Positions 36,155-47,436 of a stretch of 64,000 nucleotides of DNA are shown piece after piece. Position numbers and translations under genes: made by a program. Below the pieces are notes generated by a model. The model had not been told where the DNA came from. It worked only from the letters and a program-made list of their open reading frames with translations, and did not search any database. The stretch's first letter is position 1. Each line of letters starts with the position of its first letter. The DNA is from Nocardioides sp. Root240 (GTDB lineage Bacteria; Actinomycetota; Actinomycetes; Propionibacteriales; Nocardioidaceae): positions 605,916-669,915 of the forward strand of contig NZ_LMIT01000002.1 of assembly GCF_001428825.1 (NCBI RefSeq), written 5' to 3'.

Positions 36155-37516
36155 ATGACCGCCTGGCTCTTGCTGGGGCTCGCCATCCTGCTCGTCCTGG
36201 CCTGCGGGCTCTTCGTCGCCGCCGAGTTCGCGCTCGTCACCGTCGACCGCAACCAGGTCGACCGCGACGCCGCCGCCGGCGACGCCACCGCGATCGGCGT
36301 GCAGAAGGCGCTCCGCGCGCTGTCGACGCAGCTGTCAGGGGCGCAGGTCGGCATCACGATCACCAACCTGGCCATCGGCTTCCTGGCCGAGCCCGCGATC
36401 GCGGAGCTGCTCCGCGGGCCGCTCGAGGACGCCGGCGTCTCCGAGGGCGCCGTCGGACCGATCGCCGTGACGACGGGCCTGGTGCTGAGCACGCTTTTGA
36501 CGATGCTGATCGGCGAGCTGGTCCCGAAGAACGTCGCGATCTCGCTGCCCTACGCCACCGCACGCCTGACCCAGGGCCCGATGCGCGGGTTCACCGCGGT
36601 GGCCCGCGGCCCGATCAAGGTGCTCAACGGCAGCGCCAACGCGATCGTGCGCCGCTTCGGCATCGAGCCGCAGGAGGAGCTGCGCTCGGCGCGCAGCGTC
36701 ACCGAGCTGGCCTCGCTGATCCAGCGCTCCGCCGACGAGGGAACCCTCGACGCCGACACTGCCGAGCTGATGGAGCGCTCGGTGGAGTTCGGCACCCGCA
36801 CGGCCGGCGAGATCATGACCCCACGGGTCCGGACCCGCTCGCTCGAGATCAACGACCGCGCCAGCGCCGTCATCGCCCTCGCGCGCGAGACCGGCAACTC
36901 CCGCTTCCCGGTCCTCGACGACACCGACGCGGTCGTCGGCACGGTGCACGTCAAGAACGCCGTGGCGCTGCCGCTCCACGAGCGGGCGACCACCAAGGTC
37001 AAGCACCTGATGGCCAAGCCGATCGTGGTGCCGGACTCGCTGCGCCTCGACCCGCTGCTCGCGCTGCTGCGTGCCGACGGCTTCCAGATGGCGATCGTGC
37101 TCGACGAGTACGGCGACCACGCGGGCATCGTCACCCTCGAGGACGTCATCGAGGAGATCGTCGGCGACATCGCCGACGAGCACGACCGGCTGGGGAGCCG
37201 CGGGCGCCTGCGCCGCGACGGCACCTGGTCGCTGTCCGGACTGCTCCGTCCCGACGAGGTCGAGGACCTCACCGGCGTCCAGCTGCCCGAGAACGAGGAC
37301 TACGACACGGTGGCCGGACTGGTGCTCAAGGTGCTGGGCCGGATCCCGTCGACGGGCGACCACGCCGTCGTACCGCTGCCGGTGGTAGGGGACGACGAGG
37401 ACGTGCCGCCCCGCCGGGCGGTGCTGACCGTCGACCACATGGACGGCCTGCGCATCGACCGACTGACCCTGCGCGTCGAGGACGTGCCGCACGAGGAGGA
37501 CCCGACCGATGGGTGA
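36155..37516 (+). CDS. CNNM/HlyC family membrane protein with CorC domain
   Basis: 453 residues. DUF21/CNNM membrane domain (about 1-200, helices ending in LGxxxPKNVAISLPYATA type motif), paired CBS domains (about 215-340; TPRVRTRSLEI and IVLDEYGDHAGIVTLEDVIEEIVGDI) and a C-terminal CorC_HlyC domain (about 355-440). These proteins are associated with Mg2+/Co2+ export or resistance. RBS GAAGGAC. Overlaps the next CNNM gene by eight bases; the pair parallels Rv1841c-Rv1842c near the same block in M. tuberculosis. Confidence 0.9.
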   Translation: MTAWLLLGLAILLVLACGLFVAAEFALVTVDRNQVDRDAAAGDATAIGVQKALRALSTQLSGAQVGITITNLAIGFLAEPAIAELLRGPLEDAGVSEGAVGPIAVTTGLVLSTLLTMLIGELVPKNVAISLPYATARLTQGPMRGFTAVARGPIKVLNGSANAIVRRFGIEPQEELRSARSVTELASLIQRSADEGTLDADTAELMERSVEFGTRTAGEIMTPRVRTRSLEINDRASAVIALARETGNSRFPVLDDTDAVVGTVHVKNAVALPLHERATTKVKHLMAKPIVVPDSLRLDPLLALLRADGFQMAIVLDEYGDHAGIVTLEDVIEEIVGDIADEHDRLGSRGRLRRDGTWSLSGLLRPDEVEDLTGVQLPENEDYDTVAGLVLKVLGRIPSTGDHAVVPLPVVGDDEDVPPRRAVLTVDHMDGLRIDRLTLRVEDVPHEEDPTDG

Positions 37517-38561
37517 CTTCGGTGGCGTCCTGCTCGCCGTCGCGCTGCTCGCGGCCAACGCCTTCTTCGTCGGCGCCGAGTTCGCGCTGATCTCCGCTCG
37601 CCGCAGCCAGATCGAGCCGCGCGCCCAGGCCGGGTCGCGGATGGCGAAGATCACGCTGACCGCGATGGAGCAGGTCTCGCAGATGATGGCGGGCGCCCAG
37701 CTCGGCATCACGGTCTGCTCGCTCGGCCTCGGTGCCGTCGGCGAGCCCGCGCTCGCGCACCTGATCGAGCCGGTCTTCCACGAGCTGCACGTGCCCGACG
37801 AGTGGTTGCACCCGGTCGCCTTCGTGATCGCGATGACGATCGTGGTCTTCCTCCACGTCGTGCTCGGCGAGATGGTGCCCAAGAACATCGCCATCGCCGG
37901 CCCCGACCGGGCCGCGCTGCTCCTCGGGCCTCCGATGTACGGCGTCGTGCTGGTGCTGCGCCCACTGATCGTCTCGATCAACGCGGTCGCCAACGCCATC
38001 CTGCGCCTGGTGCGGATCGAGCCGAAGGACGAGCTCGGCAGCACCTACACCCGCGAGGAGGTCGCGGCGCTGGTCGAGGAGTCGCACGGCGAGGGCCTGC
38101 TCGCGGAGGACGAGTACGACCGCCTCTCCGGCGCGCTCGGGTTCACCGAGAAGACGGTCGCGGAGGTGACCATGACCCCCGACTCGCTGTCGACCGTCGT
38201 CCGCGGTTCGACCGGGGCCGACGTCGAGGCCCTCTGTGCCGCGACCGGCTTCAGCCGCTTCCCGGTCACCGCCGAGGGCGAGCTGGTCGGCTACCTCCAC
38301 ATCAAGGACGTGCTGGAGCCCGACGAGGAGCGTCGCGAGCGCCCGGTCGCCGACCGCTGGATCCGGCCCTTCGCGACGGTCAGCTCCGACACCCTGCTCC
38401 ACGACGCGCTCGAGGTGCTCCAGCGCCGCGGCGCGCACATGGCGAGGGTGGTCGCGGCGGACGGCACGACGCTCGGGGTCGCCGCCCTCGAGGACGTGAT
38501 CGAGGAGCTCGTCGGAGAGATCCGCGACGCGGCGCACTCCGATGACACGGCGACGTCATAG
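37509..38561 (+). CDS. Second CNNM/HlyC protein without CorC domain
   Basis: 350 residues. CNNM membrane domain (about 1-195, with LGEMVPKNIAIAGPDRAALLLG) and CBS pair (about 205-340), ending shortly after VAALEDVIEELVGEIRD. The C-terminal CorC_HlyC domain of the upstream paralogue is absent. The two probably form a heteromeric membrane protein. Translation is coupled by the overlap, and a -10 hexamer for the next gene is built into its stop codon. Confidence 0.88.
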   Translation: MGDFGGVLLAVALLAANAFFVGAEFALISARRSQIEPRAQAGSRMAKITLTAMEQVSQMMAGAQLGITVCSLGLGAVGEPALAHLIEPVFHELHVPDEWLHPVAFVIAMTIVVFLHVVLGEMVPKNIAIAGPDRAALLLGPPMYGVVLVLRPLIVSINAVANAILRLVRIEPKDELGSTYTREEVAALVEESHGEGLLAEDEYDRLSGALGFTEKTVAEVTMTPDSLSTVVRGSTGADVEALCAATGFSRFPVTAEGELVGYLHIKDVLEPDEERRERPVADRWIRPFATVSSDTLLHDALEVLQRRGAHMARVVAADGTTLGVAALEDVIEELVGEIRDAAHSDDTATS

Positions 38562-38564
38562 GGT
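38559..38564 (+). promoter_or_regulatory. -10 hexamer TAGGGT overlapping a stop codon
   Basis: TAGGGT starts at the TAG stop of the CNNM gene and lies seven bases before GTG 38572, supporting that start. Confidence 0.45.
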
Positions 38565-38571
38565 GTCGTCC

Positions 38572-39186
38572 GTGGGTGAGGCGGTGACGCGCAACGGGCG
38601 TTCGACCGATCGGGTGCTGACCGTTCCGAACGCGATCAGCGCCTCGCGCCTGCTCGGCGTACCCCTGTTCCTCTGGCTGGTCCTCGGCCCCGAGGCCGAC
38701 GTCTGGGCGCTCGTCGTGCTGATGGTCTCCGGCGTCACCGACTTCCTCGACGGCTGGCTGGCCCGCAAGCTCGACCAGACCTCCGAGCTCGGCCGCCTGC
38801 TCGACCCCGTCGCCGACCGGCTCTACATCCTCGCCGTCGTGGTCGGGCTGGCCCTGCGCGACGTCATCCCGTGGTGGGTGGCGCTGTCGCTGCCGCTGCG
38901 CGACCTGCTGCTGTGGGGCCTCGTGCCGCTGCTGCGCACCCGCGGCTACAGCGCCCTGCCGGTCCACTTCCTCGGCAAGGCCGCCACGTTCAACCTGCTC
39001 TACGCCTTCCCGCTGCTCCTCCTCGGCGACGGCGACGGCACCGTCGCGACGCTGGCCAAGGTCTTCGGCTGGTCGCTCGCCGGCTGGGGGATCGGGCTCT
39101 ACTGGTGGGCCGGCGTGCTCTACGCCTGGCAGGTCCGCAAGCTGCTCGCGACGACCGAGCCCCGCAACCGCTCGGGCGGACGGTAG
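38572..39186 (+). CDS. CDP-alcohol phosphatidyltransferase, PgsA2-like
   Basis: 204 residues from GTG 38572; an ATG at 38542 inside the preceding gene is less likely. Four to five membrane helices. The CDP-OH-P motif is complete: DFLDGWLARKLDQTSELG then RLLDPVADR (D-x2-DG-x2-AR-x8-9-G-x3-D-x3-D). It exchanges CMP in a CDP-diacylglycerol for an alcohol in phospholipid synthesis. By synteny it equals Rv1822 (pgsA2); whether the alcohol is glycerol 3-phosphate is unknown. Confidence 0.9.
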   Translation: MGEAVTRNGRSTDRVLTVPNAISASRLLGVPLFLWLVLGPEADVWALVVLMVSGVTDFLDGWLARKLDQTSELGRLLDPVADRLYILAVVVGLALRDVIPWWVALSLPLRDLLLWGLVPLLRTRGYSALPVHFLGKAATFNLLYAFPLLLLGDGDGTVATLAKVFGWSLAGWGIGLYWWAGVLYAWQVRKLLATTEPRNRSGGR

Positions 39187-39189
39187 GCA

Positions 39190-40035
39190 ATGTCCACCGA
39201 GCCCGTCGACCGCGCCCGCACCCCGCTCCTCGCCCTGATCACCCAGGAGGCGCTGGACCGGGACTACCAGACCGCCGCCTCACGGCGCGGCCCGGACGAG
39301 CGAGAGAGCGCCGGGCTGCGGGTCGCCGTGGTGGGCGTCGTCGCCGTCTTCGCGATGCTGGTGACGGTCGCGGCGGTGCAGACCAATGCGAACGCCGACG
39401 TCGACGACGCCAGCCGGGCCACGCTGATCGGCCGCATCGAGGCCCGCCGCAGCGCGGTCGCCGACCTCCAGGACCAGATCGCGGCGCTGCGCAAGGACAA
39501 CACGGCGGCCGAGGACCGCCTGCGCAGCCTCGGCTCCCGGTACGGCGACGTGCAGGCCCGCCGCGCCAGCCTCGGCGCGCTGACGGGCTTCGAGGTGGTC
39601 CGCGGCGACGGCATCCGGGTCACCCTCGACAACGAGCAGTACGCCGACGAGGACCACCAGGTCCGCGACAGCGACATCGCCCTGCTGGCCAACGGCCTCT
39701 GGGAGGCCGGCGCGGAGGCCATCGCCGTCAACGGCCAGCGCCTGACGGCGGCGAGCGGCATCCGGACCTCGGGCGACGCGATCGAGGTCAACCTGATCGG
39801 GATCGCGCCGCCGTACACGGTCCTGGCGGTCGGTGACCGGGGCGCGCTGTCGTCGCGGTTCGTCGACACGCAGAGCGGGCTGCAGTTCATCTCGCGGGTC
39901 AACACGTTCGGCTTCTCCTACGACGTGGAGAATGAGGACGACCTGCGGCTGCCGGCCGCGCCCGCCTCGCTGCGGGTGCTGCGGTCGGCGACCTACCAAC
40001 CCAACCCCAAGGTCGATGGAGGTGGCGCCCCGTGA
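39190..40035 (+). CDS. DUF881 family protein (first copy)
   Basis: 281 residues. A short cytoplasmic N-terminus, one membrane helix (about 42-60, VAVVGVVAVFAMLVTVAAVQ), a coiled coil (about 75-110) and an extracytoplasmic DUF881 domain with GDGIRVTLDNEQ and LLANGLWEAGAEAIAVNGQRL. The block DUF881-Sbp-DUF881 is conserved in actinobacteria, and its products are thought to act at the envelope or division site; the molecular role is unknown. Overlaps the next gene by four bases. Confidence 0.87.
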   Translation: MSTEPVDRARTPLLALITQEALDRDYQTAASRRGPDERESAGLRVAVVGVVAVFAMLVTVAAVQTNANADVDDASRATLIGRIEARRSAVADLQDQIAALRKDNTAAEDRLRSLGSRYGDVQARRASLGALTGFEVVRGDGIRVTLDNEQYADEDHQVRDSDIALLANGLWEAGAEAIAVNGQRLTAASGIRTSGDAIEVNLIGIAPPYTVLAVGDRGALSSRFVDTQSGLQFISRVNTFGFSYDVENEDDLRLPAAPASLRVLRSATYQPNPKVDGGGAP

Positions 40036-40364
40036 TCGCGGTGCTCGGACTACTGGTCGGCATCGGACTGGGCCTGGTGTTCCAGCCCGACGTGCCCCTC
40101 TCCCTCGAGCAGTACCTCCCGATCGCGGTCGTGGCGGCCCTCGACGCGGTGTTCGGCGCACTGCGCGCCTACCTCGACGGGATCTTCGACGACAAGGTCT
40201 TCGTCGTCTCCTTCCTCAGCAACGTTGTGATCGCGGCCGGCATCGTCTACCTCGGCGACCGCCTCGGCGTCGGCGGGCAGCTCTCGACCGGCGTCGTCGT
40301 CGTCCTCGGCATCCGGATCTTCACCAACGTGGCAGCCATCCGGAGGCACGTGTTCCATGCCTGA
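40032..40364 (+). CDS. sbp: Small basic protein, DUF1290
   Basis: 110 residues with three membrane helices (about 2-16, 28-46, 57-105). VIAVLGLLVGIGLGLVFQPDVPL, YLPIAVVAALDAVFGALRAYLDG and FVVSFLSNVVIAAGIVYLGD are the conserved Sbp/YlxP-region pattern found with DUF881 genes and, in firmicutes, near the divIVA/ftsZ region. Both ends overlap the DUF881 genes (four and eight bases), a tightly coupled operon. Confidence 0.9.
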   Translation: MIAVLGLLVGIGLGLVFQPDVPLSLEQYLPIAVVAALDAVFGALRAYLDGIFDDKVFVVSFLSNVVIAAGIVYLGDRLGVGGQLSTGVVVVLGIRIFTNVAAIRRHVFHA

Positions 40365-41157
40365 CCCCGCCGAGCCCGACCCGGACGTGGTGCCGGAGCC
40401 GGATCCGCCTGCACCCGCGGCGGCGCCCGGCCCGCAGGTGACACCGACCGACCGGCTCAAGCGAGCACTGCTGCGTCCGTCGCGGCGGCAGGTCGTCGCG
40501 GGTCTGCTGATGGCGCTGGTCGGCTTCGCAGCCGTCACCCAGGTCCGCGTCGCCGGCACCGACGACACCTACTCGGGCCTGCGTGAGCAGGAGCTCATCG
40601 ACCTGTTCAGCGCGCTGTCGGGCACCCGCCAGCGCACCGAGGCCGAGATCGACCGGCTCGAGGGCGTCGCGTCCGACCTGCGCGACGACACCACCAAGCG
40701 GCAGACCGCGCTCGACCAGGCCGAGACCGAGGTCGACACCCTGACGATCCTCGCCGGGCTGGTGCCGGTCACCGGCCCGGGCGCGCGGATCACCATCACC
40801 GAGGACGAGGGCCGGATCCGCCTGTCGACGATGCTCGACACGATCCAGAGCCTGCGCACCGTCGGCGCCGAGGCGATCGCGATCAACGGCACGGTCCGTG
40901 TCGTCGCCCAGACCTCCATCGAGGAGACCGAGGGCGGCTTCCTCATCGACGGCGAGCGGGTCGAGGCGCCGTACGTCATCGACGCCATCGGGGAGCCCGA
41001 CGTCCTCGCCGGCGCGATCTCCTTCACCCTCGGGCCCAAGAAGCAGATCGAGGACGACGGGGGAGAGGTCGACGTGCGCCAGCTGCGTGCCGTCGACATC
41101 GAGGCCGTCACCGATCGCGACGAGACGCGTTACGCCCTGCCCGATCAGGGCCAGTAG
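40357..41157 (+). CDS. DUF881 family protein (second copy)
   Basis: 266 residues. A Pro/Glu/Asp-rich cytoplasmic N-terminus (about 1-28), one membrane helix (about 48-66), a coiled coil with [20 protein letters not shown], and an extracytoplasmic DUF881 domain ([36 protein letters not shown]). It differs from the first copy in its longer acidic N-terminus. Last member of the envelope sub-operon before gcvH, which has its own -10 hexamer. Confidence 0.87.
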   Translation: MPDPAEPDPDVVPEPDPPAPAAAPGPQVTPTDRLKRALLRPSRRQVVAGLLMALVGFAAVTQVRVAGTDDTYSGLREQELIDLFSALSGTRQRTEAEIDRLEGVASDLRDDTTKRQTALDQAETEVDTLTILAGLVPVTGPGARITITEDEGRIRLSTMLDTIQSLRTVGAEAIAINGTVRVVAQTSIEETEGGFLIDGERVEAPYVIDAIGEPDVLAGAISFTLGPKKQIEDDGGEVDVRQLRAVDIEAVTDRDETRYALPDQGQ

Positions 41158-41194
41158 CTGTCGGGGCATCCACCGTGATGTCGCGGCCATGCCC

Positions 41195-41200
41195 TAGCCT
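41195..41200 (+). promoter_or_regulatory. -10 hexamer TAGCCT, leaderless start of gcvH
   Basis: TAGCCT, seven bases before ATG 41208. Confidence 0.48.
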
Positions 41201-41207
41201 TGCCGCC

Positions 41208-41597
41208 ATGACGAACCCGGCTGATCTCAAGTACACCGTCGAGCACGAGTGGCTGCGCTCGCCCGGCGAGGCCGCGGGCTCGGTCCGCGTCGGCATCACG
41301 GACTTCGCCCAGGACGCCCTCGGCGACATCGTCTACGTCTCGCTGCCCGAGGTGGGCGCTGCCGTCACGGCCGGCGACGCGTGCGGTGAGCTCGAGTCGA
41401 CCAAGTCCGTCAGCGACGTCTACGCCCCGGTCACCGGCGAGATCGTCGCCGTCAACGAAGCGCTCGACGCCACCCCCGAGCTGGTCAACAACGACCCCTA
41501 CGGCGCCGGATGGCTCTTCGAGGTCGTGCCCGCCACCCCCGCCGACGTCGACGGACTTCTCGACGCGGCCGCGTACGAGGCCCAGCTCGACGCCTGA
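41208..41597 (+). CDS. gcvH: Glycine cleavage system H protein
   Basis: 129 residues, the usual length. The lipoyl-carrying protein of glycine decarboxylase: after YTVEHEWLR and [12 protein letters not shown] comes the lipoyl lysine in [19 protein letters not shown] (about residue 64). It accepts the aminomethyl group from GcvP (encoded at 44614). gcvT is not in the window. ATG 41208 is chosen over an in-frame ATG 11 codons upstream because TTGCCGCC and a -10 hexamer lie directly before it. Confidence 0.95.
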   Translation: MTNPADLKYTVEHEWLRSPGEAAGSVRVGITDFAQDALGDIVYVSLPEVGAAVTAGDACGELESTKSVSDVYAPVTGEIVAVNEALDATPELVNNDPYGAGWLFEVVPATPADVDGLLDAAAYEAQLDA

Positions 41598-41643
41598 TCC
41601 GGTACGTTCGTAACCAGCCGTCCCGGACCCAAGGAGTTTCCAG

Positions 41644-42171
41644 ATGCCGTTCTGCACCGCCTGTGGCCGGCAGAACCCTGACGACGCCCGCTTCTGCTCG
41701 CAGTGCGGCACCCGGCTCGTCGAGCCCGACGCCACGCAGACCGTGCCCGCCGTACCCACCGACGCGACCGCGACCATCCAGTTCGGCGCCGGTGCGACCG
41801 ACCGGGCCGAGACGTCCGACCGCGCGCTGAGCGCCGTCGACGCCGCTGCGGTCGACGCGCTGCCCGTTGGCCACGCGCTCCTCGTCGTGCAGAAGGGTCC
41901 CGGCGCCGGGAGCAGGTTCCTGCTCGACGCCGACGAGGTCTCCGCGGGGCGCCACCCCGAGAGCGGCATCTTCCTCGACGACGTCACGGTCTCGCGCCGC
42001 CACGCCGTCTTCCGCCGCGCGGGCGACAGCTTCACCGTCGAGGACGCCGGGAGCCTCAACGGCACCTACGTCAACCGCGACCGCATCGAGAAGGCGCACC
42101 TGAAGGACAGCGACGAGGTCCAGGTCGGCAAGTACCGCCTGGTCTTCTTCGCGGGTCACGAGAGCCACTGA
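41644..42171 (+). CDS. FHA-domain regulator of GarA/OdhI type with zinc ribbon
   Basis: 175 residues. C-terminal FHA domain (about 95-160; GRHPESGIFLDDVTVSRRHAVF, GSLNGTYVNRD) very close to GarA/OdhI, which inhibits 2-oxoglutarate dehydrogenase and steers glutamate metabolism when unphosphorylated. The N-terminus is unlike mycobacterial GarA: a four-Cys zinc ribbon FCTACGRQNPDDARFCSQCG (residues 3-22) and no ETTS phosphorylation motif; TDATATIQFG is the only similar Thr-rich stretch. Ribosome site AAGGAG. Position in the block equals Rv1827. Confidence 0.86.
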   Translation: MPFCTACGRQNPDDARFCSQCGTRLVEPDATQTVPAVPTDATATIQFGAGATDRAETSDRALSAVDAAAVDALPVGHALLVVQKGPGAGSRFLLDADEVSAGRHPESGIFLDDVTVSRRHAVFRRAGDSFTVEDAGSLNGTYVNRDRIEKAHLKDSDEVQVGKYRLVFFAGHESH

Positions 42172-42175
42172 CGTC

Positions 42176-42907
42176 GTGGTCGCTGCCGTCGCCCGCGGCG
42201 AGCGGGAGCCGCTGCTCAACATCGGTCAGGTCCTCGACCTGCTGCGCACGGACTTCGAGGACATCAGCATCCCGAAGATCCGCTTCCTCGAGTCCGAGGG
42301 CCTGATCAAGCCGGAGCGCACGCCGGCGGGCTACCGCAAGTTCTCCACCTCCGACATCGGCCGGCTGCGCTACATCCTGCGGATGCAGCGCGACCACTAC
42401 CTCCCGCTGAAGGTGATCGGGGAGCACCTCGACGCGATGGAGCGCGGCCTCGAGCCGCCCGCACCCGAGCCGGTCGTCCCGACCGTGCCCAAGGTCGCCA
42501 TCGGCTCCGACGGCATGCCCGCACCGGAGTCCTTCCGCCGTACCGACAAGCTGCGGCTCTCGCGCAAGGAGCTCATCAAGGTGGCCGAGATCGACGAGGC
42601 ACTGCTTGCCCAGCTCGAGGAGTTCGCCCTCATCACGCCGTCGGCGACCGGGCACTACGACACCGACGCCCTGGTGATCGCGCAGACCGCGAGCGAGCTC
42701 GCCGACTTCGGCATCGAGCCCCGCCACCTCCGCGGCTTCCGTGCCGCCGCCGACCGCGAGGTCGGGCTGATCCAGCAGGTCGTGACCCCTCGCCGCGGCC
42801 GCGACGCCGGTGCGGCCGCACGCGCCGAGGAGCAGGTCAGCGAGATCGCCGCCCTCTCCGTCCGTCTGCACGCGACGCTGGTCAAGGCGGGTCTGCGGCG
42901 CATCTGA
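42176..42907 (+). CDS. ftsR: MerR-family regulator, FtsR type
   Basis: 243 residues from GTG 42176. N-terminal MerR winged helix: LLNIGQVLDLLRTDFEDISIPKIRFLE then SEGLIKPERTPAGYRKFSTSD; the long middle and a helical C-terminus follow (AEIDEALLAQLEEFALI; HLRGFRAAADREVGLIQQVV). It matches Rv1828 by order and sequence pattern; the Corynebacterium counterpart FtsR activates ftsZ. No effector-site cysteines are seen. It lies four bases after the FHA gene. Confidence 0.85.
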   Translation: MVAAVARGEREPLLNIGQVLDLLRTDFEDISIPKIRFLESEGLIKPERTPAGYRKFSTSDIGRLRYILRMQRDHYLPLKVIGEHLDAMERGLEPPAPEPVVPTVPKVAIGSDGMPAPESFRRTDKLRLSRKELIKVAEIDEALLAQLEEFALITPSATGHYDTDALVIAQTASELADFGIEPRHLRGFRAAADREVGLIQQVVTPRRGRDAGAAARAEEQVSEIAALSVRLHATLVKAGLRRI

Positions 42908-42933
42908 CCGCCGGGCGGTCGTGATCCCTGCGT

Positions 42934-42992
42934 TTGGGCAGGAACTGCAGGTTCCGCGGCCTGTTTTCTGCGGTTTGGGACCAAACCGCAAC
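42934..42992. repeat. REP-like palindromic element, copy 1
   Basis: Starts TTGGGCAGGAACTGCAG and ends in a palindrome with arms TGCGGTTTGG and CCAAACCGCA around GA (42969-42990). About 60 bases. Copy 2 (43056) has the same start, identical spacing to the palindrome (26 bases from the shared CTGCAG to GGTTT) and a longer stem. Not coding on either strand beyond short open frames. Confidence 0.8.
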
Positions 42993-43055
42993 TGTTTCGA
43001 CGTCGATCCTGCGGCCACACCCCGCTGCGCCCGCTGGCGTTGGGAGGCCCCTCCA

Positions 43056-43116
43056 TTGGGCAGGAACTGCAGATCCGGAGGCCGAATTGTTGCGGTTTGG
43101 GACCAAACCGCAACAA
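43056..43116. repeat. REP-like palindromic element, copy 2
   Basis: Direct repeat of copy 1, 122 bases further on. Its terminal palindrome is extended to 14-base perfect arms: TTGTTGCGGTTTGG / CCAAACCGCAACAA around GA (43087-43116), a very stable hairpin. Confidence 0.82.
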
Positions 43117-43165
43117 CTTCGCCGACCGCGCCGCCCACCCCCGATGGGGGCGACCGCCAGCGCAG

Positions 43166-43171
43166 TAGGCT
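43166..43171 (+). promoter_or_regulatory. -10 hexamer TAGGCT before bifunctional nuclease
   Basis: TAGGCT, six bases before ATG 43178; the GAGGA between them could also act as a ribosome site. Confidence 0.45.
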
Positions 43172-43177
43172 GAGGAC

Positions 43178-43648
43178 ATGCGCGAGGTGGATGTCCTGGG
43201 AGTCCGGGTGGAGATGCCGTCCAACCAGCCCATCGTGCTGCTGCGCGAGACGTCCGGGGACCGCTACGTGCCGATCTGGATCGGCGCCGTGGAGGCCACG
43301 GCGATCGCGTTCGCGCAACAGGGTGTCGTCCCACCCCGGCCGCTGACGCATGACCTGATGAAGGAGCTCCTGGCCGCGACCGGCAGCGAGCTGTCGGAGG
43401 TCCGGATCACCGACGTCAAGGACGGCGTGTTCTTCGCGACGCTGGTCCTGGCGTCCGGTGTCGAGGTGAGCGCGCGGCCGTCCGACTCGATCGCCCTCGC
43501 CCTGCGCACCGGTACGACGATCTACTGCTCCGACGACGTCCTGGCCGAGGCCGGCATCTCCGCGCCGGCCGAGGAGGAGGACGAGGTCGAGGCCTTCCGC
43601 GAGTTCCTCGACCACGTGTCGCCGGAGGACTTCGAGTCCGGACAGTGA
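43178..43648 (+). CDS. Bifunctional nuclease family protein (DUF151)
   Basis: 156 residues. DUF151 core: PIVLLRETSGDRYVPIWIGAVEATAIAF, RPLTHDLMKELLAATGSELSEVRI, FFATLVLASGVEVSARPSDSIALALRTG. Equivalent to Rv1829; plant and mycobacterial relatives have DNase/RNase activity. The acidic tail (ISAPAEEEDEVEAFREFL) is variable. It is separated from ftsR by the two REP-like elements and followed by a strong terminator. Confidence 0.9.
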   Translation: MREVDVLGVRVEMPSNQPIVLLRETSGDRYVPIWIGAVEATAIAFAQQGVVPPRPLTHDLMKELLAATGSELSEVRITDVKDGVFFATLVLASGVEVSARPSDSIALALRTGTTIYCSDDVLAEAGISAPAEEEDEVEAFREFLDHVSPEDFESGQ

Positions 43649-43656
43649 CGGACAGT

Positions 43657-43688
43657 CCCTCAGCCTCAAGTTGAGCCTGAGGGTTTTT
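43657..43688 (+). terminator. Intrinsic terminator after bifunctional nuclease
   Basis: CCCTCAG and CTGAGGG outer arms with CTCAA/TTGAG inner arms around G (one C-C mismatch), followed by TTTTT. It ends the block before the second MerR gene. Confidence 0.85.
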
Positions 43689-43710
43689 GACGACACGCCC
43701 GGTGACGTCT

Positions 43711-43740
43711 TTGACCGGCCCGACACCGGCGCCGTACCTT
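43711..43740 (+). promoter_or_regulatory. Promoter of second MerR gene
   Basis: TTGACC (43711-43716), 18 bases, TACCTT (43735-43740), a good actinobacterial primary-sigma pattern, leaving a leader of about 55 bases with a GGAGG site at 43791. Confidence 0.6.
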
Positions 43741-43799
43741 GATGAAGTCGTGAATGACAGCAGTGCAATGCAGTGCCCCTTGAATCCTGCGGAGGACCC

Positions 43800-44399
43800 G
43801 TGAACGAGCAGCAGCCCGAGAAGGTCGGTCAGGACACGGCCGCAGCAACGGCTGTCGCCGAGGAGCAGGGTCTGCTCTTCACCGACGACGTGTCCCCGCT
43901 TCCCAGTGACCTCGGCTACCGCGGTCCGACCGCGTGCAACGCCGCGGGGATCACCTACCGCCAGCTCGACTACTGGGCTCGCACCGGCCTGATCGAGCCG
44001 AGCGTCCGCGGCGCCAAGGGCTCCGGCTCGCAGCGGCTCTACAGCTTCCGCGACATCCTGATCCTCAAGATCATCAAGCGTCTTCTCGACGCGGGCATCT
44101 CGCTGCAGAACATCCGCACCGCCGTCAGCCACCTGCGCGAGCGGGGCACCGACGACCTGACCCAGGTCACGCTGATGAGCGACGGCGCCTCGGTCTACGA
44201 GTGCACCAGCAATGACGAGGTCATCGACCTTCTCCAGGGCGGTCAGGGCGTGTTCGGCATCGCCATCGGCGGCGTGTGGCGTGAGATCGAGGGCACGCTC
44301 GCGCAGCTGCCCAGTGAGAGCGCCAGCGAGACCGAGCAGGCCGAGGACGTCTCGGGCGACGAGCTCGCTGCGCGCCGTGCGGCCCGCAACGCCGGCTGA
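43800..44399 (+). CDS. MerR-family regulator, Rv1830 type
   Basis: 199 residues from GTG 43800 (GGAGG eight bases upstream). MerR winged helix centred on GPTACNAAGITYRQLDYWARTGLIEPS (about 41-67), SGSQRLYSFRDILILKIIKRLLDAG, then a compact dimerisation helix and an acidic, Ala-rich C-terminus (about 170-199). By synteny it is Rv1830, reported to influence cell division. It directly precedes the glycine riboswitch and gcvP but is probably a separate transcript. Confidence 0.87.
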   Translation: MNEQQPEKVGQDTAAATAVAEEQGLLFTDDVSPLPSDLGYRGPTACNAAGITYRQLDYWARTGLIEPSVRGAKGSGSQRLYSFRDILILKIIKRLLDAGISLQNIRTAVSHLRERGTDDLTQVTLMSDGASVYECTSNDEVIDLLQGGQGVFGIAIGGVWREIEGTLAQLPSESASETEQAEDVSGDELAARRAARNAG

Positions 44400-44439
44400 G
44401 CGCGCCTTTCGTTGTAATCTGTACCCGCTGTTCATCCCG

Positions 44440-44547
44440 CACGGGAGAGTCAGGACGCGTCGCTGACGTGGGCCTGCGCCGAAGGGGCAATTCCTCCCCG
44501 GAACCTCTCAGGCGCCCGGACCGTGCGGAGCAGGCAACTCTGGAGGC
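44440..44547 (+). ncRNA. Glycine riboswitch upstream of gcvP
   Basis: An aptamer beginning CACGGGAGAGTC, then GCCGAAGGGGCAA, CCCCGGAACCTCTCAGGC, GGACCGTGCGGAG and CAACTCTGGAGG, the conserved order of glycine-binding aptamers. One complete aptamer is visible; a further segment GACAGAGGGGGAGGG (44569-44583) may belong to a partial second aptamer or to the expression platform. It should switch on glycine cleavage when glycine is abundant. The GGAGG at its end lies four bases before an in-frame GTG (44551), so translational control is possible. Confidence 0.9.
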
Positions 44548-44613
44548 GCAGTGACGCGCCGACAGAGGGGGAGGGCTCGATCCTTTTCGATCCCCGAGGA
44601 AGCCTGCCTGCTG

Positions 44614-47432
<2,819 letters not shown>

Positions 47433-47436
<4 letters not shown>

